From contig NC_014472.1 of the NCBI RefSeq assembly GCF_000153165.2, positions 741,501 to 805,500 on the forward strand: a stretch of 64,000 nucleotides of DNA, given 5' to 3'. The notes under the pieces were generated by a model. It worked only from the letters and a program-made list of their open reading frames with translations, had not been told where the DNA came from and did not search any database. Positions 1 through 10,025 of this stretch are shown in pieces (position 1 is the first letter of the stretch; each line of letters starts with the position of its first letter). This DNA comes from Maribacter sp. HTCC2170. Its GTDB lineage: Bacteria; Bacteroidota; Bacteroidia; Flavobacteriales; Flavobacteriaceae. The position numbers were made by a program, and so were the translations under genes.

Positions 1-2364
1 TTATTTTTCTAATATTGAATTCAACTCTATTTTTTCGTTCTTTGGAAGTTCAATTTCAACTTCTTTAGTACCATATTTTATTTTTATGCTTTTTGTTTTC
101 TTCGCTGTCAATCCTAGTTTCACAAGCTCGCCATCCTTCCATTCAATATCAACCTCAATATCACCTCTGGCTTTTATACCATTTATTTTACCGTTTTTCC
201 AATTAGCCGGGAGAGCCGGTAAAATTCTTAAAAAACCTTCATGGGATTGGAACAACAATTCTGGTACAGCGGCGGTGAATCCAAAATTCCCGTCAATTTG
301 AAAAGGTGGGTGCTCATCGAACATATTATCCGCAATTGATATCTCCAGAAACTTCCTTATATTTTCCTCCGCCGCATTACCATCCAAAAGGCGCGCATTG
401 AGATTTATCATCCAGGCCCTACTCCATCCAGTACCAGCACCACCATGTTCCAACCTATAATCAATGGTCTTCTTTGCAGCGGCAAAAGCTTCTGAATTGT
501 CAGCAGTTATTTCATCGCCAGGGTGCAAGGCATATAAATGAGACATATGTCGATGCCCTTTTTCTGGTTCATCATAGGGTTCGTTCCATTCCAATAATCT
601 ACCATCATCACCAACAACAATTCCAGGGAATAACTTCTCTCTTTTTGCTTTTACCTCTTTGGTAAATTCATCTTGAATTCCCAAAACCTTTGCCGCCTCT
701 AACACATTATCAAATACCTCAGCAATTATTTGGTGGCCCATGGCACTACCGAATGAAACTGCAGCAGAATTGCCATCTGCATTAAAATAAGAATTTTCGG
801 GGGAGGTTTCTGGTGATGAAACCCAAGCTTTACTGGTTTCATCCCAAACCAACCAATCCAAATAAAACTCTGATATCCCTTTTAAAACAGGGTATGCTCT
901 ATTCTTTAAAAATTCCTTATCTTCTGTATATCTGTAATGCTCCCAATAATGTTGGGCACACCATCCACCACCATGTACCCATGAACCCCAATAGGCCCGT
1001 TCAGCACGCATAAATGGTGTTGCCCATAAATCGGATGCATGATGGGCCATTGTACCTCTATTAATGCCGTATTGTTTTTTTGCAGTATTTTTTCCGCGCT
1101 CCAAAACCCTATCCAAGTATTCGAAAAAAGGTTGGTGAAGCTCGCTTAAATTGGCCACTTCCGCCGGCCAGTAATTCATTTGTAAATTAATGTTCAAGTG
1201 ATAATCCGCATTCCAAGGGGCAGTAATGTGCTCATTCCAAATACCTTGAAGATTTGCAGGGTTTGTTCCTTGACGAGAAGATGCGATTAGAAGATAACGA
1301 CCATATTTAAATAATTTTGCAGCCAAATCTGGATCATCATTCCCTTCCTTTATTCGCTGTAACCGGGCATCAATTGGAAGACTATCCAATTCCCTACCAC
1401 CCAAATCCAAACCTACTCGATTGTACAGTTCTTCATAGTCCTTTGTGTGATTTTTCAAAAGTGTCTTGAACGAAGAGTTATTGACTTTTTCCAAAGTCTC
1501 AAGGTTCTTCTTAGTGTAATTTTCTCCATGATAAAAAGAGGTGTTACCTACTAAATGAATCAGCACCGTTTTCACCCCCTTCAAAGTTAATTGCCCTTTA
1601 TCGGCAGTAACTGTTCCTCCTTCATTATGCACACGTAATCTAGTTTCAAACTTAACCCCATAATCCAATGGGAAAGACTTGGAATCTCTTTTACCACTGT
1701 ATTGAGTCACTACCCCTTTCATACTTATTTCAGATTCTGATGGATTTCTCGTAGTTACAGTTGCATTTCCATCATCAGTGGGCCTGTTCATTCGAAGTGT
1801 AAAATCCATGCCATCTGTAGCATCAGTGGATAGTTCAATGACCATAACATCATCAGGTTTTGAACTAAAAACCTTTTGAGAATAAGAATTTCCTCCTGAT
1901 TGGTACGCTGCGGTAATCAAAGCATCATTCAAATTTAAAGACCTCGTATAATTTTCGACCGACCTTTCATTTTCAAAATCTATATAGAGGTCTCCCATGG
2001 TTTGATGCGAACGAACAATGGTTTTATAGGAGAATTTTTCTACTATTAAGCTATCTACCTCACCGGTTTTACCCTCATTCAGTAAATTTCTAATCTCTTC
2101 TAAATCATCTGAATTGCCCCTATAATCTGGCCAATCTGCCTCGCCGGGCCACATTGAGTCCTCATTCAATTGAATTCGTTCATGATTGGGGTCCCCAAAT
2201 ACCATGGCCCCCAAACGACCGTTACCAACCGGTAAGGCCTGCATCCATTCCTTAGCAGGTTTGCCGTACCATAATTTATCCTCGTACTCAAAAGATTTTT
2301 CAGTACTACAGGAGGTCATCAATAAAATAAAAACTAGCCTAACAAGTATCTTTTTTGCTGTCAT
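1..2364 (-). CDS. GH95 family alpha-L-fucosidase, lipoprotein
   Basis: 787 residues, complete: the stop codon is the first three bases of the window. The N-terminus is a lipoprotein signal with lipobox LMTSC (Cys19), so the enzyme is probably anchored to the membrane or surface. The mature protein begins with the GH95 N-terminal beta domain (WYGKPAKEWMQALPVGNGRL, GAMVFG) and continues into the alpha/alpha-barrel part (NLQGIWNEHITAPWNADYH, NLQMNYWPAE, QIDGNFG). GH95 enzymes are inverting exo-alpha-L-fucosidases (alpha-1,2 activity is best known), and some members act on alpha-L-galactose. Last visible gene of the six-gene glycan operon, 19 bases after the esterase gene. Family assignment is strong; the exact linkage is unknown. 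Confidence 0.93.
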   Translation of the reverse strand: MTAKKILVRLVFILLMTSCSTEKSFEYEDKLWYGKPAKEWMQALPVGNGRLGAMVFGDPNHERIQLNEDSMWPGEADWPDYRGNSDDLEEIRNLLNEGKTGEVDSLIVEKFSYKTIVRSHQTMGDLYIDFENERSVENYTRSLNLNDALITAAYQSGGNSYSQKVFSSKPDDVMVIELSTDATDGMDFTLRMNRPTDDGNATVTTRNPSESEISMKGVVTQYSGKRDSKSFPLDYGVKFETRLRVHNEGGTVTADKGQLTLKGVKTVLIHLVGNTSFYHGENYTKKNLETLEKVNNSSFKTLLKNHTKDYEELYNRVGLDLGGRELDSLPIDARLQRIKEGNDDPDLAAKLFKYGRYLLIASSRQGTNPANLQGIWNEHITAPWNADYHLNINLQMNYWPAEVANLSELHQPFFEYLDRVLERGKNTAKKQYGINRGTMAHHASDLWATPFMRAERAYWGSWVHGGGWCAQHYWEHYRYTEDKEFLKNRAYPVLKGISEFYLDWLVWDETSKAWVSSPETSPENSYFNADGNSAAVSFGSAMGHQIIAEVFDNVLEAAKVLGIQDEFTKEVKAKREKLFPGIVVGDDGRLLEWNEPYDEPEKGHRHMSHLYALHPGDEITADNSEAFAAAKKTIDYRLEHGGAGTGWSRAWMINLNARLLDGNAAEENIRKFLEISIADNMFDEHPPFQIDGNFGFTAAVPELLFQSHEGFLRILPALPANWKNGKINGIKARGDIEVDIEWKDGELVKLGLTAKKTKSIKIKYGTKEVEIELPKNEKIELNSILEK

Positions 2365-2383
2365 GGTCGATTATTCATTATGA

Positions 2384-3790
2384 TTATTCAAATTTCCAAG
2401 AATCTGTTCTAAAAGCCGGTACCGGTAGTCCCTCGGTATTATATAAATTAGGCTCGGCAGTGTCAGTAAATGCAAATCTGACAGCTTTTGGATTTTTTAC
2501 ATTTTTGGCATAAACTACAATCGTATTTCCTTCGATTTTAGCTTTAGCGGAATAAAAAACCTTGTCTGTTCCGGCGACTTTGAAATTGGTCAATTTTTTT
2601 CCCTTTTTAATCAATCCGTTGTTGGCATGATCAAAAGACAAGATAATCTTGTTTCTATTGATTTTCATCGATTTATAAATGGGACCCGATTCCACTAACT
2701 TCCGAATACCGTAATCGTTGACCAATGCCCATAGCGCAAGCCTTTTACCAACTTCTTGCTTATTAATAGGGTGAATATTTTCCAAATTACCAATATCTGA
2801 GGTAACGGCCATTCCTGTTTTGGGAACATGTAGCATTGTTGTCAATTGGGCATCGCGAACAATAGCGGCATCAATAGCATCCATTTTTCCGTATTTAAAT
2901 GGAGCAATCTGCGCAAAATAAAATGAAAAATCCTTCCGCCATAGGTCTCTCCAAGACTTAATAAGTAAAGGAAATGATTTATAATATGAATTGGGGTTTT
3001 GTCTATTTGATTCCCCTTGATACCAAATACATCCTGCAATATTAAATTTTGATAAGGGATGAATCATTGCGTTATAGGCTAAGCCAGCATCATTGGGCCA
3101 CCATGGTTTTTCTTCTACCTTGGTCGCCGCTTTTTTTAATTCCATATCCCCATTGATTAGTTCTGACGGAATCCAAGTTTCTATTGGAGTACCTCCCCAA
3201 TTAGAACTAATCATTCCCATAGGAAAAGACAGCCTATCTTGAATATTCCTAGCAAAAAAATACGCCACAGAACTAAAGTCCTTCATTGTCTCCGGTGTAC
3301 ACTCCATCCATTTTCCAGGTGTGTTTTCTTGTGGAAATTTTGCCGTATGTTGATCGACTTGAAAAAATCGAATGTTAGGAAAATTCGCATTTTTAATCTC
3401 TTCCTCTGCATTTAATAAGCCATTGGTAGGAGTCCACTGCATGTTCGATTGACCAGAAGCTATCCAAACTTCCCCAATCAATACATTTTGGATCTCTATT
3501 GCCTCATGCCCTTCAATTTTAAGGGTAAATGGGCCTCCAGATTTTGGGGTTTTAATTTTCAACGACCAAGTACCCTGATAGGCTTCTGTTGTTACCCCCT
3601 CGTTATCCCAAGACCCAATAACGGTAATTTTTTCAGAGGTATGCGTCGTCCATCCCCAAATAGTGACTTCTGAATTTTGTTGTAACACCATATTATCTGA
3701 AAGTATCGAAGGAAGCCAAATTTTGGCAAGACTTTCTTGAACGAAACAAAGTGATACTACTACTAAAAAGAACTTAATTGATTTTTTCAT
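2384..3790 (-). CDS. SASA-type sialate O-acetylesterase-like protein
   Basis: 468 residues with a type I signal peptide (cleavage near SLA-K, residue 22). An N-terminal beta-sandwich (about 23-105) is followed by an SGNH-type esterase domain. The nucleophile block GQSNMQW has Ser at about residue 115, and the second block is WYQGESN. The family hydrolyses O-acetyl esters from sialic acids and, in environmental Bacteroidota, from other acetylated glycans. Its start overlaps the stop of the upstream sulfatase gene by four bases, which indicates translational coupling. In this operon it more likely deacetylates an acetylated fucose-rich polysaccharide than sialic acid, since no sialidase is present; that is inference. 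Confidence 0.9.
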   Translation of the reverse strand: MKKSIKFFLVVVSLCFVQESLAKIWLPSILSDNMVLQQNSEVTIWGWTTHTSEKITVIGSWDNEGVTTEAYQGTWSLKIKTPKSGGPFTLKIEGHEAIEIQNVLIGEVWIASGQSNMQWTPTNGLLNAEEEIKNANFPNIRFFQVDQHTAKFPQENTPGKWMECTPETMKDFSSVAYFFARNIQDRLSFPMGMISSNWGGTPIETWIPSELINGDMELKKAATKVEEKPWWPNDAGLAYNAMIHPLSKFNIAGCIWYQGESNRQNPNSYYKSFPLLIKSWRDLWRKDFSFYFAQIAPFKYGKMDAIDAAIVRDAQLTTMLHVPKTGMAVTSDIGNLENIHPINKQEVGKRLALWALVNDYGIRKLVESGPIYKSMKINRNKIILSFDHANNGLIKKGKKLTNFKVAGTDKVFYSAKAKIEGNTIVVYAKNVKNPKAVRFAFTDTAEPNLYNTEGLPVPAFRTDSWKFE

Positions 3791-5394
3791 TTTTCTAGAA
3801 TATTATTTCTTAATGCGGTTAGTTGATTCCATTCTTCATTACCAAAACCGTTTTCTTCATTGGTTTGCTTTTTTCCTGGAGTACTTCGACCGTCGTCAAT
3901 ATAGTCAAGCATAAGCTCACTAAGTTGGCCTTCAATATCAGGGTGGTGCCCAAATAAATTTGTTTGCTCAGAGGGGTCATTCGCCAAATCATACAATTGA
4001 AACTTTGGTAACTCCTCTATTCCCTCTGAATTAGGTTTGGGGTCGCTCCAACCACCAGACCCAGTACAAAAAATCATTTTCCAATTTGCCTTTCGCAAAG
4101 CAAAACTTCCATTGATCGAATGATGAACCGTCGCCTCACGTTTAAACTCTCTTTTATCCGTAGTATCCAAAAGCGGTAAGATTGAGAAACTATCCTCTCC
4201 TTGATTATCTAAAAGGTCAACATTAAGAATATCAGCGACTGTTGCCAATAAGTCCGTAGTACAAATTGTTTTATCCGACACAGAACCTGATTCAATTTTT
4301 GACGGCCATTTCACCACAAACGGAATCCTATGCCCTCCTTCATAAATATCAGCTTTGTGTCCTCTATAAATGGCGCTTGGATCATGACCTAAATCTCCTA
4401 AAATCTTAAAATCGGCCTGTGGAGAACAGCCATTGTCACTTGTAAAAATGACTATCGTATTTTCAGCTAAACCCTTTTGTTCTAGAACCTCAACCAATTG
4501 CCCCAGATAATCATCAATCATTACCACAAAATCCGCATATGGATTCAAATTACTTTTTCCTTGCCACTCCTCAGTTGGTAAAATGGGAGTATGTGGTGAT
4601 GGTAAAGCCAAGTATAAAAAGAATGGTTGTTCCTCAGCACCTTGTTCTTTAATAAAAGACATGGATTTTCTAAAAAAGTTAGGGGTTACCTCATCATGAA
4701 CAAAATCCGCAGCTGTTGGGCCTTCACGCCACCAGGTGTATTTTCCTTTATCGACAGTTACCGTATCAACTTTAGCAGTGGCCATTCCGTTTTCCACATA
4801 AACATAGGGTGCCATATCCAATGAACCTGAATGCCCATAGGCATAATCAAAACCTAAATCATTTGGGGTATTTGTAACAGGCTTTGTAAAATCAAGGTTT
4901 TCAAAATCTGTTGCATTCCAGCCTTCTCCACCATTATTGGTAGAATCCTTTATTGCCCAGTCCCAACCCAAATGCCATTTACCTATAAAACCGGTTTTGT
5001 AGCCATTATCACTTAAAAAGGAGGCAACTGTAGTTCTTGAATTCGGAATCAAAGCTTCCGATTTACCTGTTAAAACTCCACTTTTTATTGGACTGCGCCA
5101 ATTGTACCTCCCTGTTAATATACCATAACGCGTAGGTGTACAAACGGCTGAAGAAGTATGGGCATCAGTAAATTTCATACCATCTTTAGCTAAGTTATCT
5201 ATATTAGGGGTTTGTATTTTACCTTCTGCATTAAATGCACTTATATCGCCATAACCCAAATCATCTGCTAAAATGTAAACTATATTCGGCGGTTTCTGCT
5301 TTTTGACAATTTGTGTTTTTTCTGAACACCCTACAAGTAAGACTATACAAAAAATGGCAAAAACTACTGATCTAAACATTTGCATTACTTTCAT
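3787..5394 (-). CDS. S1 family sulfatase, lipoprotein
   Basis: 535 residues. The lipobox LLVGC places the acylated Cys at 23. The alkaline-phosphatase-like sulfatase core starts with PPNIVYILADDLGYGD (metal-binding Asp pair 44-45). It contains the formylglycine motif CTPTR, with Cys at 85 as the residue to be oxidised, followed by GILTGRY. Later blocks are GFIGKWHLG and FTSDNGC. Sulfatases of this type remove sulfate esters from carbohydrates in the periplasm or at the surface. The gene overlaps both neighbours by four bases. With fucosidases around it, a sulfated fucan is the likely substrate, but the S1 subfamily cannot be set by eye. A formylglycine-generating enzyme is needed in trans; none is in this window. 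Confidence 0.95.
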   Translation of the reverse strand: MKVMQMFRSVVFAIFCIVLLVGCSEKTQIVKKQKPPNIVYILADDLGYGDISAFNAEGKIQTPNIDNLAKDGMKFTDAHTSSAVCTPTRYGILTGRYNWRSPIKSGVLTGKSEALIPNSRTTVASFLSDNGYKTGFIGKWHLGWDWAIKDSTNNGGEGWNATDFENLDFTKPVTNTPNDLGFDYAYGHSGSLDMAPYVYVENGMATAKVDTVTVDKGKYTWWREGPTAADFVHDEVTPNFFRKSMSFIKEQGAEEQPFFLYLALPSPHTPILPTEEWQGKSNLNPYADFVVMIDDYLGQLVEVLEQKGLAENTIVIFTSDNGCSPQADFKILGDLGHDPSAIYRGHKADIYEGGHRIPFVVKWPSKIESGSVSDKTICTTDLLATVADILNVDLLDNQGEDSFSILPLLDTTDKREFKREATVHHSINGSFALRKANWKMIFCTGSGGWSDPKPNSEGIEELPKFQLYDLANDPSEQTNLFGHHPDIEGQLSELMLDYIDDGRSTPGKKQTNEENGFGNEEWNQLTALRNNILEK

Positions 5395-7748
5395 TTTGTT
5401 ATCAAGATAACGGATATTTCTTTTTGATTACGAATAACTTGCAAATTCAATTTCCCTTTCCAATTATTATTTTGAAAAGATTTCATTAAATCTTCAACTG
5501 TGGTTATTTCATCTTCTTCGCTCGATATTATGACATCATTAACCTTTAATTCTGAACGAGCAATAGTAGAATTCTCCTCTATTGATAAAATTAATACTCC
5601 AGCTGTATTGTCCAGCCCCGAAGCTGAACGTTCGGCCATGGTCTCAATGTTTTTTAAAACACTACCTAACCATTTGTATTCTGCTGAGCTATCACTTGAT
5701 ACCCCAAAAAATATCTTTGGAATTTCCGGGCTCTTTGCCAACATTTTAAGTGACTCATTTTTTACGCCATAGACATCCGTAGAAAAAGAATTAAACCCAA
5801 CTTCAATAGCTGGAGAATCATTGACTAAACTATAATTGCCAATTTTCGAATCGATGAATAAAGGATCTCCATAAATACTATGGACGTCAACACCTTTCTC
5901 CTGTGTTTTTAGCAATGTGGCCTTGTCTGGAAAGAAATTATAATCCACTTCTTTACCCCATCCCTGTAGTCGAATATCTTTATGTTCTGTAAAAACAATA
6001 TTTCTCATAAAAACATCTTTACTTTCTTTAAACCAAACATGTGGGTGAAAGCCATTGTTTACCAAAATATTATTTTCAGCTATTCGATTGAATCCTTCTC
6101 TAAATTTCAATCCTCCATTCAAACAAACATTGTTATAAATATGATAATTGGAGGAACCATCGTCCAAGTCTATATCCCAACCATGATCACATCGAAACCT
6201 ATTATTTCGAATTATTGTGGTGTGAATGGCATCCCATTTTGGCATTTCAGGATTATCAATAACCAGTTTATCTAACTCGTTCCTATTCGGGTGCCAAAAA
6301 CGATCTCTACCCCATGAATTGAAAGCCCCATGATCACCTGATTCCAAAACGGTATTGAAAACATCATTATAATCAATAATATGACCTCCCCATGTGCCAT
6401 CACCAATATTAATACCTGCTCTTGGCACATCATAAATACTATTATTACTTATGGTGATTTTCATTGCCATTGCAATCTGAACCCCTGCTGTTTGCTTCTC
6501 TACACGTCCAATTCTATGAATCAAGTTATTATCAACCAAAGAATTACTAGGGTACGAATTGGTTTTAGGCCCAACAATTGTATCCATCTCGCTTAATTCT
6601 ACATACTGCCCGTATTGAAAAGAAGGTGACCGAACAGCATTTGGGCTACCAACAAAACTAACCGCACTTGCTCCAATTTGATGAATATGATTGTTTGAGA
6701 TTATTGTACCTCGATTATAATTGCTCACAAAAATTGCATTACCGCCTAACTCTGTAAATTCACAATCATTAATAGAAACATTTTCTGTACCTTCTATAAA
6801 TACCGCCGCCCCTCGATACATCATCCAATCACTTCGCAATAACGGTTCATACTTCTCCATTACTGTTCTTTGGGCATGTTCAAAACGAATACCTTCAATT
6901 ACTACATTTTCAACTGGGTTTTCTTCAGAACCAACTATTTCGAACAAATGCTTTTGCCGAACCACTTCAAACTCTGCCTTCTTTAAATCGGTACCAGCTA
7001 TCGGCCAGTAATATAATCTTGAAGACTCTTTATCTAAATACCATTCTCCAGCGGTATCCAATTCCTCAAATACGTTTTCGACCATTCTATAGGTTGCATG
7101 CATTTCAGAAGGTCTGTTATTTTGGTGCCCTCCTTTGAGAATCAGTCCGCCATCTTCATCAACACCTGAAACTTCAAAATGAAAACCACCCCATTCTCCT
7201 CTGTGCATAGCATGAACAATTGCACCTTTAGGATTTGCCCATGTATTCACCCTTTCTTTTGAAATTGCGTCCGCGGCATGTCCCTGCCAATGACCTCCTA
7301 GCTCGCTATAATTTGGATATCTCGCCAAAATTTGCATTTTTCCATCCACAAACAGTTGATCAAAACCTACATCTTTAGTCACATTTGCAACCCATATCTC
7401 ATCATCATGCTTTTCCCATACTATATCAATTTTTTCTGAACCCTTAACACTTGTCTTGTCACTCCCAGCCCCAATAATTTTCAATGGACCCAGATTCGCC
7501 GATATCACAATCGGAGAGAACAACCTGTGATCACCTGCCAATAAATGCAAGGTTATCAAATCATCATAACCTTCTTCTCTTAACAGGTTCACTTTGTCTA
7601 TTCCCTCTTTAATTGAATTAAAAACCGGATTCTTATTTGCTTGGGAAGTGTTGACCCCAGATGGAGCAATATAAATATCATTTATTTGAGGAGAGCAACC
7701 TACCAATGTAACGAAAAACAGTACTAAAATGAAAGATAAATTTTTCAT
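5391..7748 (-). CDS. GH141-like right-handed beta-helix protein with C-terminal PDZ domain, lipoprotein
   Basis: 785 residues with lipobox TLVGC (Cys18). The N-terminus (IYIAPSG, then a block reading IKEGIDKVNLLREEG) and a long run of Asn-rich repeats such as NVVIEGIRFEHAQ, NVSINDCEFTELGGNAIF and TIISNNHIHQIGASAV are typical of right-handed parallel beta-helices. Overall layout resembles GH141, whose characterised members act as alpha-L-fucosidase or xylanase. The last 110 or so residues look like a PDZ domain (TAGVLILSIEENSTIARSEL, KVNDVII, then a beta-strand tail). PDZ on a glycosidase is unusual and may mediate docking. It sits between the GH29 and sulfatase genes. The helix fold is secure; the GH141 label is moderately secure; it could instead be a lyase-like fold without known activity. 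Confidence 0.75.
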   Translation of the reverse strand: MKNLSFILVLFFVTLVGCSPQINDIYIAPSGVNTSQANKNPVFNSIKEGIDKVNLLREEGYDDLITLHLLAGDHRLFSPIVISANLGPLKIIGAGSDKTSVKGSEKIDIVWEKHDDEIWVANVTKDVGFDQLFVDGKMQILARYPNYSELGGHWQGHAADAISKERVNTWANPKGAIVHAMHRGEWGGFHFEVSGVDEDGGLILKGGHQNNRPSEMHATYRMVENVFEELDTAGEWYLDKESSRLYYWPIAGTDLKKAEFEVVRQKHLFEIVGSEENPVENVVIEGIRFEHAQRTVMEKYEPLLRSDWMMYRGAAVFIEGTENVSINDCEFTELGGNAIFVSNYNRGTIISNNHIHQIGASAVSFVGSPNAVRSPSFQYGQYVELSEMDTIVGPKTNSYPSNSLVDNNLIHRIGRVEKQTAGVQIAMAMKITISNNSIYDVPRAGINIGDGTWGGHIIDYNDVFNTVLESGDHGAFNSWGRDRFWHPNRNELDKLVIDNPEMPKWDAIHTTIIRNNRFRCDHGWDIDLDDGSSNYHIYNNVCLNGGLKFREGFNRIAENNILVNNGFHPHVWFKESKDVFMRNIVFTEHKDIRLQGWGKEVDYNFFPDKATLLKTQEKGVDVHSIYGDPLFIDSKIGNYSLVNDSPAIEVGFNSFSTDVYGVKNESLKMLAKSPEIPKIFFGVSSDSSAEYKWLGSVLKNIETMAERSASGLDNTAGVLILSIEENSTIARSELKVNDVIISSEEDEITTVEDLMKSFQNNNWKGKLNLQVIRNQKEISVILITK

Positions 7749-7781
7749 GGTTATTCTATTTATGTCTTTCTAGGTCCAGTA

Positions 7782-10016
7782 TTACTTCACTAAAAAATCT
7801 AATTCTGCAATAGCCGCTGACGTATCGCTTCCTGCAATTACCTTAGATGCTATTTTAATGTATCTGGTTGTAATAGTATTATTAAATTGATGCGTCCTAG
7901 CAACCGGGTCGTTAATTAAATTACCAAATTCAAAAACATCAAAAGGCTTCCAAGATTTCCCATCGTCGCTTACTAAAAGTTCACCTTGTTCAATCATTCC
8001 TTCGCCATTCTCTTTTTGTGGAGTATATACAAATCCGTTAAGTGTATACTTTTTTCCTAAATCGATTGAGACATAGTGCTTTTTACTATCCGATTTTGAT
8101 TTCCAATACGTATTTTCATCCTCATCAAAAACATGATTGCCTTGATGCTCTTTTAAATTACTGTCTGTATCAATAAGTTTCCAATCTTTTTTGAGAATAC
8201 CTAACCTTCTGGACGTTTCACTGCCAGAAACATTCTTAATAAAGGCTCTTGCTTTTACCTCACCAAAATCTAATCTGAAAGGAGATTCAAATGAAGACGA
8301 TTCCTTTGATGGTTCGCTTCCATTTGTGGTATACCTGATTTCCAAACCGTAAGACAGATTACCCCCATTACCCTGTCCGTGAGGTTTCCATCCAAACACA
8401 TGTTTTTTTGGCTGAATACTTACTTCTCCTTCAATAGTTCTTGTAATACTTAATTGTGGTGGGCGGGTATTATAATAAAATGCAGAAACAACAGAAATTG
8501 CTGGACTTAATCGTGATTCTGAAATTCTAATTCGGAATTTATTGGAAGTTATCTCAGGAAAACGCAAAATTCGCTTATACCCAATATTAGTGGCCGTAGC
8601 CACTTCTTGCCAAGAATTATTTAGCCATGCATCAATGGCATGCTTTTCAACCCTTTCACTATGTGTGAAAATTGCCTCTTGTAGGACCAAACGATTAATT
8701 GTAATTGCTTCGTTCAGTGTAATTTCGATTTCTTTCTGTTCACTGTCCAAAAGCTCAAAAGTATCCGTATTTGTATCCAATACATTTTTTGGCCCCGATG
8801 CACCTCTAAACAAATCGGTAGTGTACGTTTCATTAATACGCTCACCAACTTCTTGCAAAACACGAACATCTTCAGGTGAAAATCTACCTACTCTATTTGG
8901 TGGAATGTTCAATAAAAAGGTAGAGTTACCCCCTACTGAACGCTCATAGATATCAAAAATATCATCTACGCTTCTTGTTTTCTGCGAAGTATCATCTCTA
9001 TAAAACCATCCTTCCCGAATCGAAGTATTTGTTTCAGCCTGTTGATAGTGTAAATATTTAGCGTTATATAATTTTTCCCTACTACCTATATCCTTGCTGG
9101 TAATATCAGCAAAACTGTTCATTTCGAGCGGATTTTCCTGATAAGGAACAATATTCCACTCCGTATTTCTTGTACCACCAGATTCGTTACCACACCATCT
9201 AATATCCTGTTTACCAAAGACAACGGCTTCTGGCGCTAAGGTAGAAATCAACTCTTTCCAGGCTATATAATTATATTTTTGCCCTCCTTTACGTTTTGGG
9301 TGTGCCCCATCAAACCATACTTCGTGAATTGGGCCATACTCAGTCAGCAATTCGAACAACTGATTTAAGAAATACTCATTATAATCATCGACGTTAAATG
9401 TAAATTTTGTTTTGTTTTCAAAAGGGCGCCCTTCAATTGGTCTAGGAATAACTCGATCAGAATAAGTACTTAAATTCCCATATAACCCTTCTTTGTTTTC
9501 AATTTGATATAGATCGGCCGGCGATAAATAAACCCCCAACTTTAACCCATACTTTTTACAAGAAGCAGAAAGTTCTTTTAAAATATCGCCTTTCCCGTCC
9601 TGAAAAGGTGTTGACATTATACCATGTTTAGTATAACGACTCTGCCAGAGCACAAAACCATCATGATGTTTAACAGTGATAACGACCATTTTCATTTGGG
9701 CTGCTTTCATTGCTTTGCACCACTGATCGGTATCCAATTCTTCCAGATTGAAAATTTTTGGATCTTCCATTCCGTTACCCCATTCCATTCTGGTAAACGT
9801 ATTGGGGCCAAAATGAATAAACGCTATAAACTCATTCTTTAAGGCATTATATTGATTTGCTGTGGGCACAATATGTGCCGCTTTATATATAATGGAATCA
9901 TTCGTATCATCATTGTCAATTGAACTGGTTGAAGTGGTAATCGGTAATTGTCTTGTAGACATATTGCAAGACACTAATGTCAAGGCTAAACTGATAAAAC
10001 AAAGGAGTTTTTTCAT
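7782..10016 (-). CDS. GH29 alpha-L-fucosidase with discoidin-like domains, lipoprotein
   Basis: 744 residues, lipobox LVSC (Cys17). The catalytic TIM barrel spans about 60-380, with FIHFG at 66-70, KHHDGF at 116-121 and HEVWFDG, where Asp236 is the expected nucleophile. The C-terminal half carries an F5/8 type C-like domain (about 400-520), a chitobiase-type beta domain (about 540-610, ITRTIEGEVSIQPKKHVFG) and a second F5/8-like domain (about 630-744, YWKSKSDSKKHYVSIDLGKK). This layout is typical of GH29 subfamily B enzymes, which prefer alpha-1,3/1,4-linked fucose in branched contexts. It is nine bases downstream of another GH29 gene and clearly co-transcribed. The two GH29 enzymes are too different to be a recent duplication. 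Confidence 0.93.
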   Translation of the reverse strand: MKKLLCFISLALTLVSCNMSTRQLPITTSTSSIDNDDTNDSIIYKAAHIVPTANQYNALKNEFIAFIHFGPNTFTRMEWGNGMEDPKIFNLEELDTDQWCKAMKAAQMKMVVITVKHHDGFVLWQSRYTKHGIMSTPFQDGKGDILKELSASCKKYGLKLGVYLSPADLYQIENKEGLYGNLSTYSDRVIPRPIEGRPFENKTKFTFNVDDYNEYFLNQLFELLTEYGPIHEVWFDGAHPKRKGGQKYNYIAWKELISTLAPEAVVFGKQDIRWCGNESGGTRNTEWNIVPYQENPLEMNSFADITSKDIGSREKLYNAKYLHYQQAETNTSIREGWFYRDDTSQKTRSVDDIFDIYERSVGGNSTFLLNIPPNRVGRFSPEDVRVLQEVGERINETYTTDLFRGASGPKNVLDTNTDTFELLDSEQKEIEITLNEAITINRLVLQEAIFTHSERVEKHAIDAWLNNSWQEVATATNIGYKRILRFPEITSNKFRIRISESRLSPAISVVSAFYYNTRPPQLSITRTIEGEVSIQPKKHVFGWKPHGQGNGGNLSYGLEIRYTTNGSEPSKESSSFESPFRLDFGEVKARAFIKNVSGSETSRRLGILKKDWKLIDTDSNLKEHQGNHVFDEDENTYWKSKSDSKKHYVSIDLGKKYTLNGFVYTPQKENGEGMIEQGELLVSDDGKSWKPFDVFEFGNLINDPVARTHQFNNTITTRYIKIASKVIAGSDTSAAIAELDFLVK

Positions 10017-10025
10017 TTTTTTTAA

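Noticed and set aside
8542-8949. 135-codon open frame antisense to the second GH29 gene
   Set aside because: It is fully covered by a confident coding gene on the other strand and has no motif or signal sequence.
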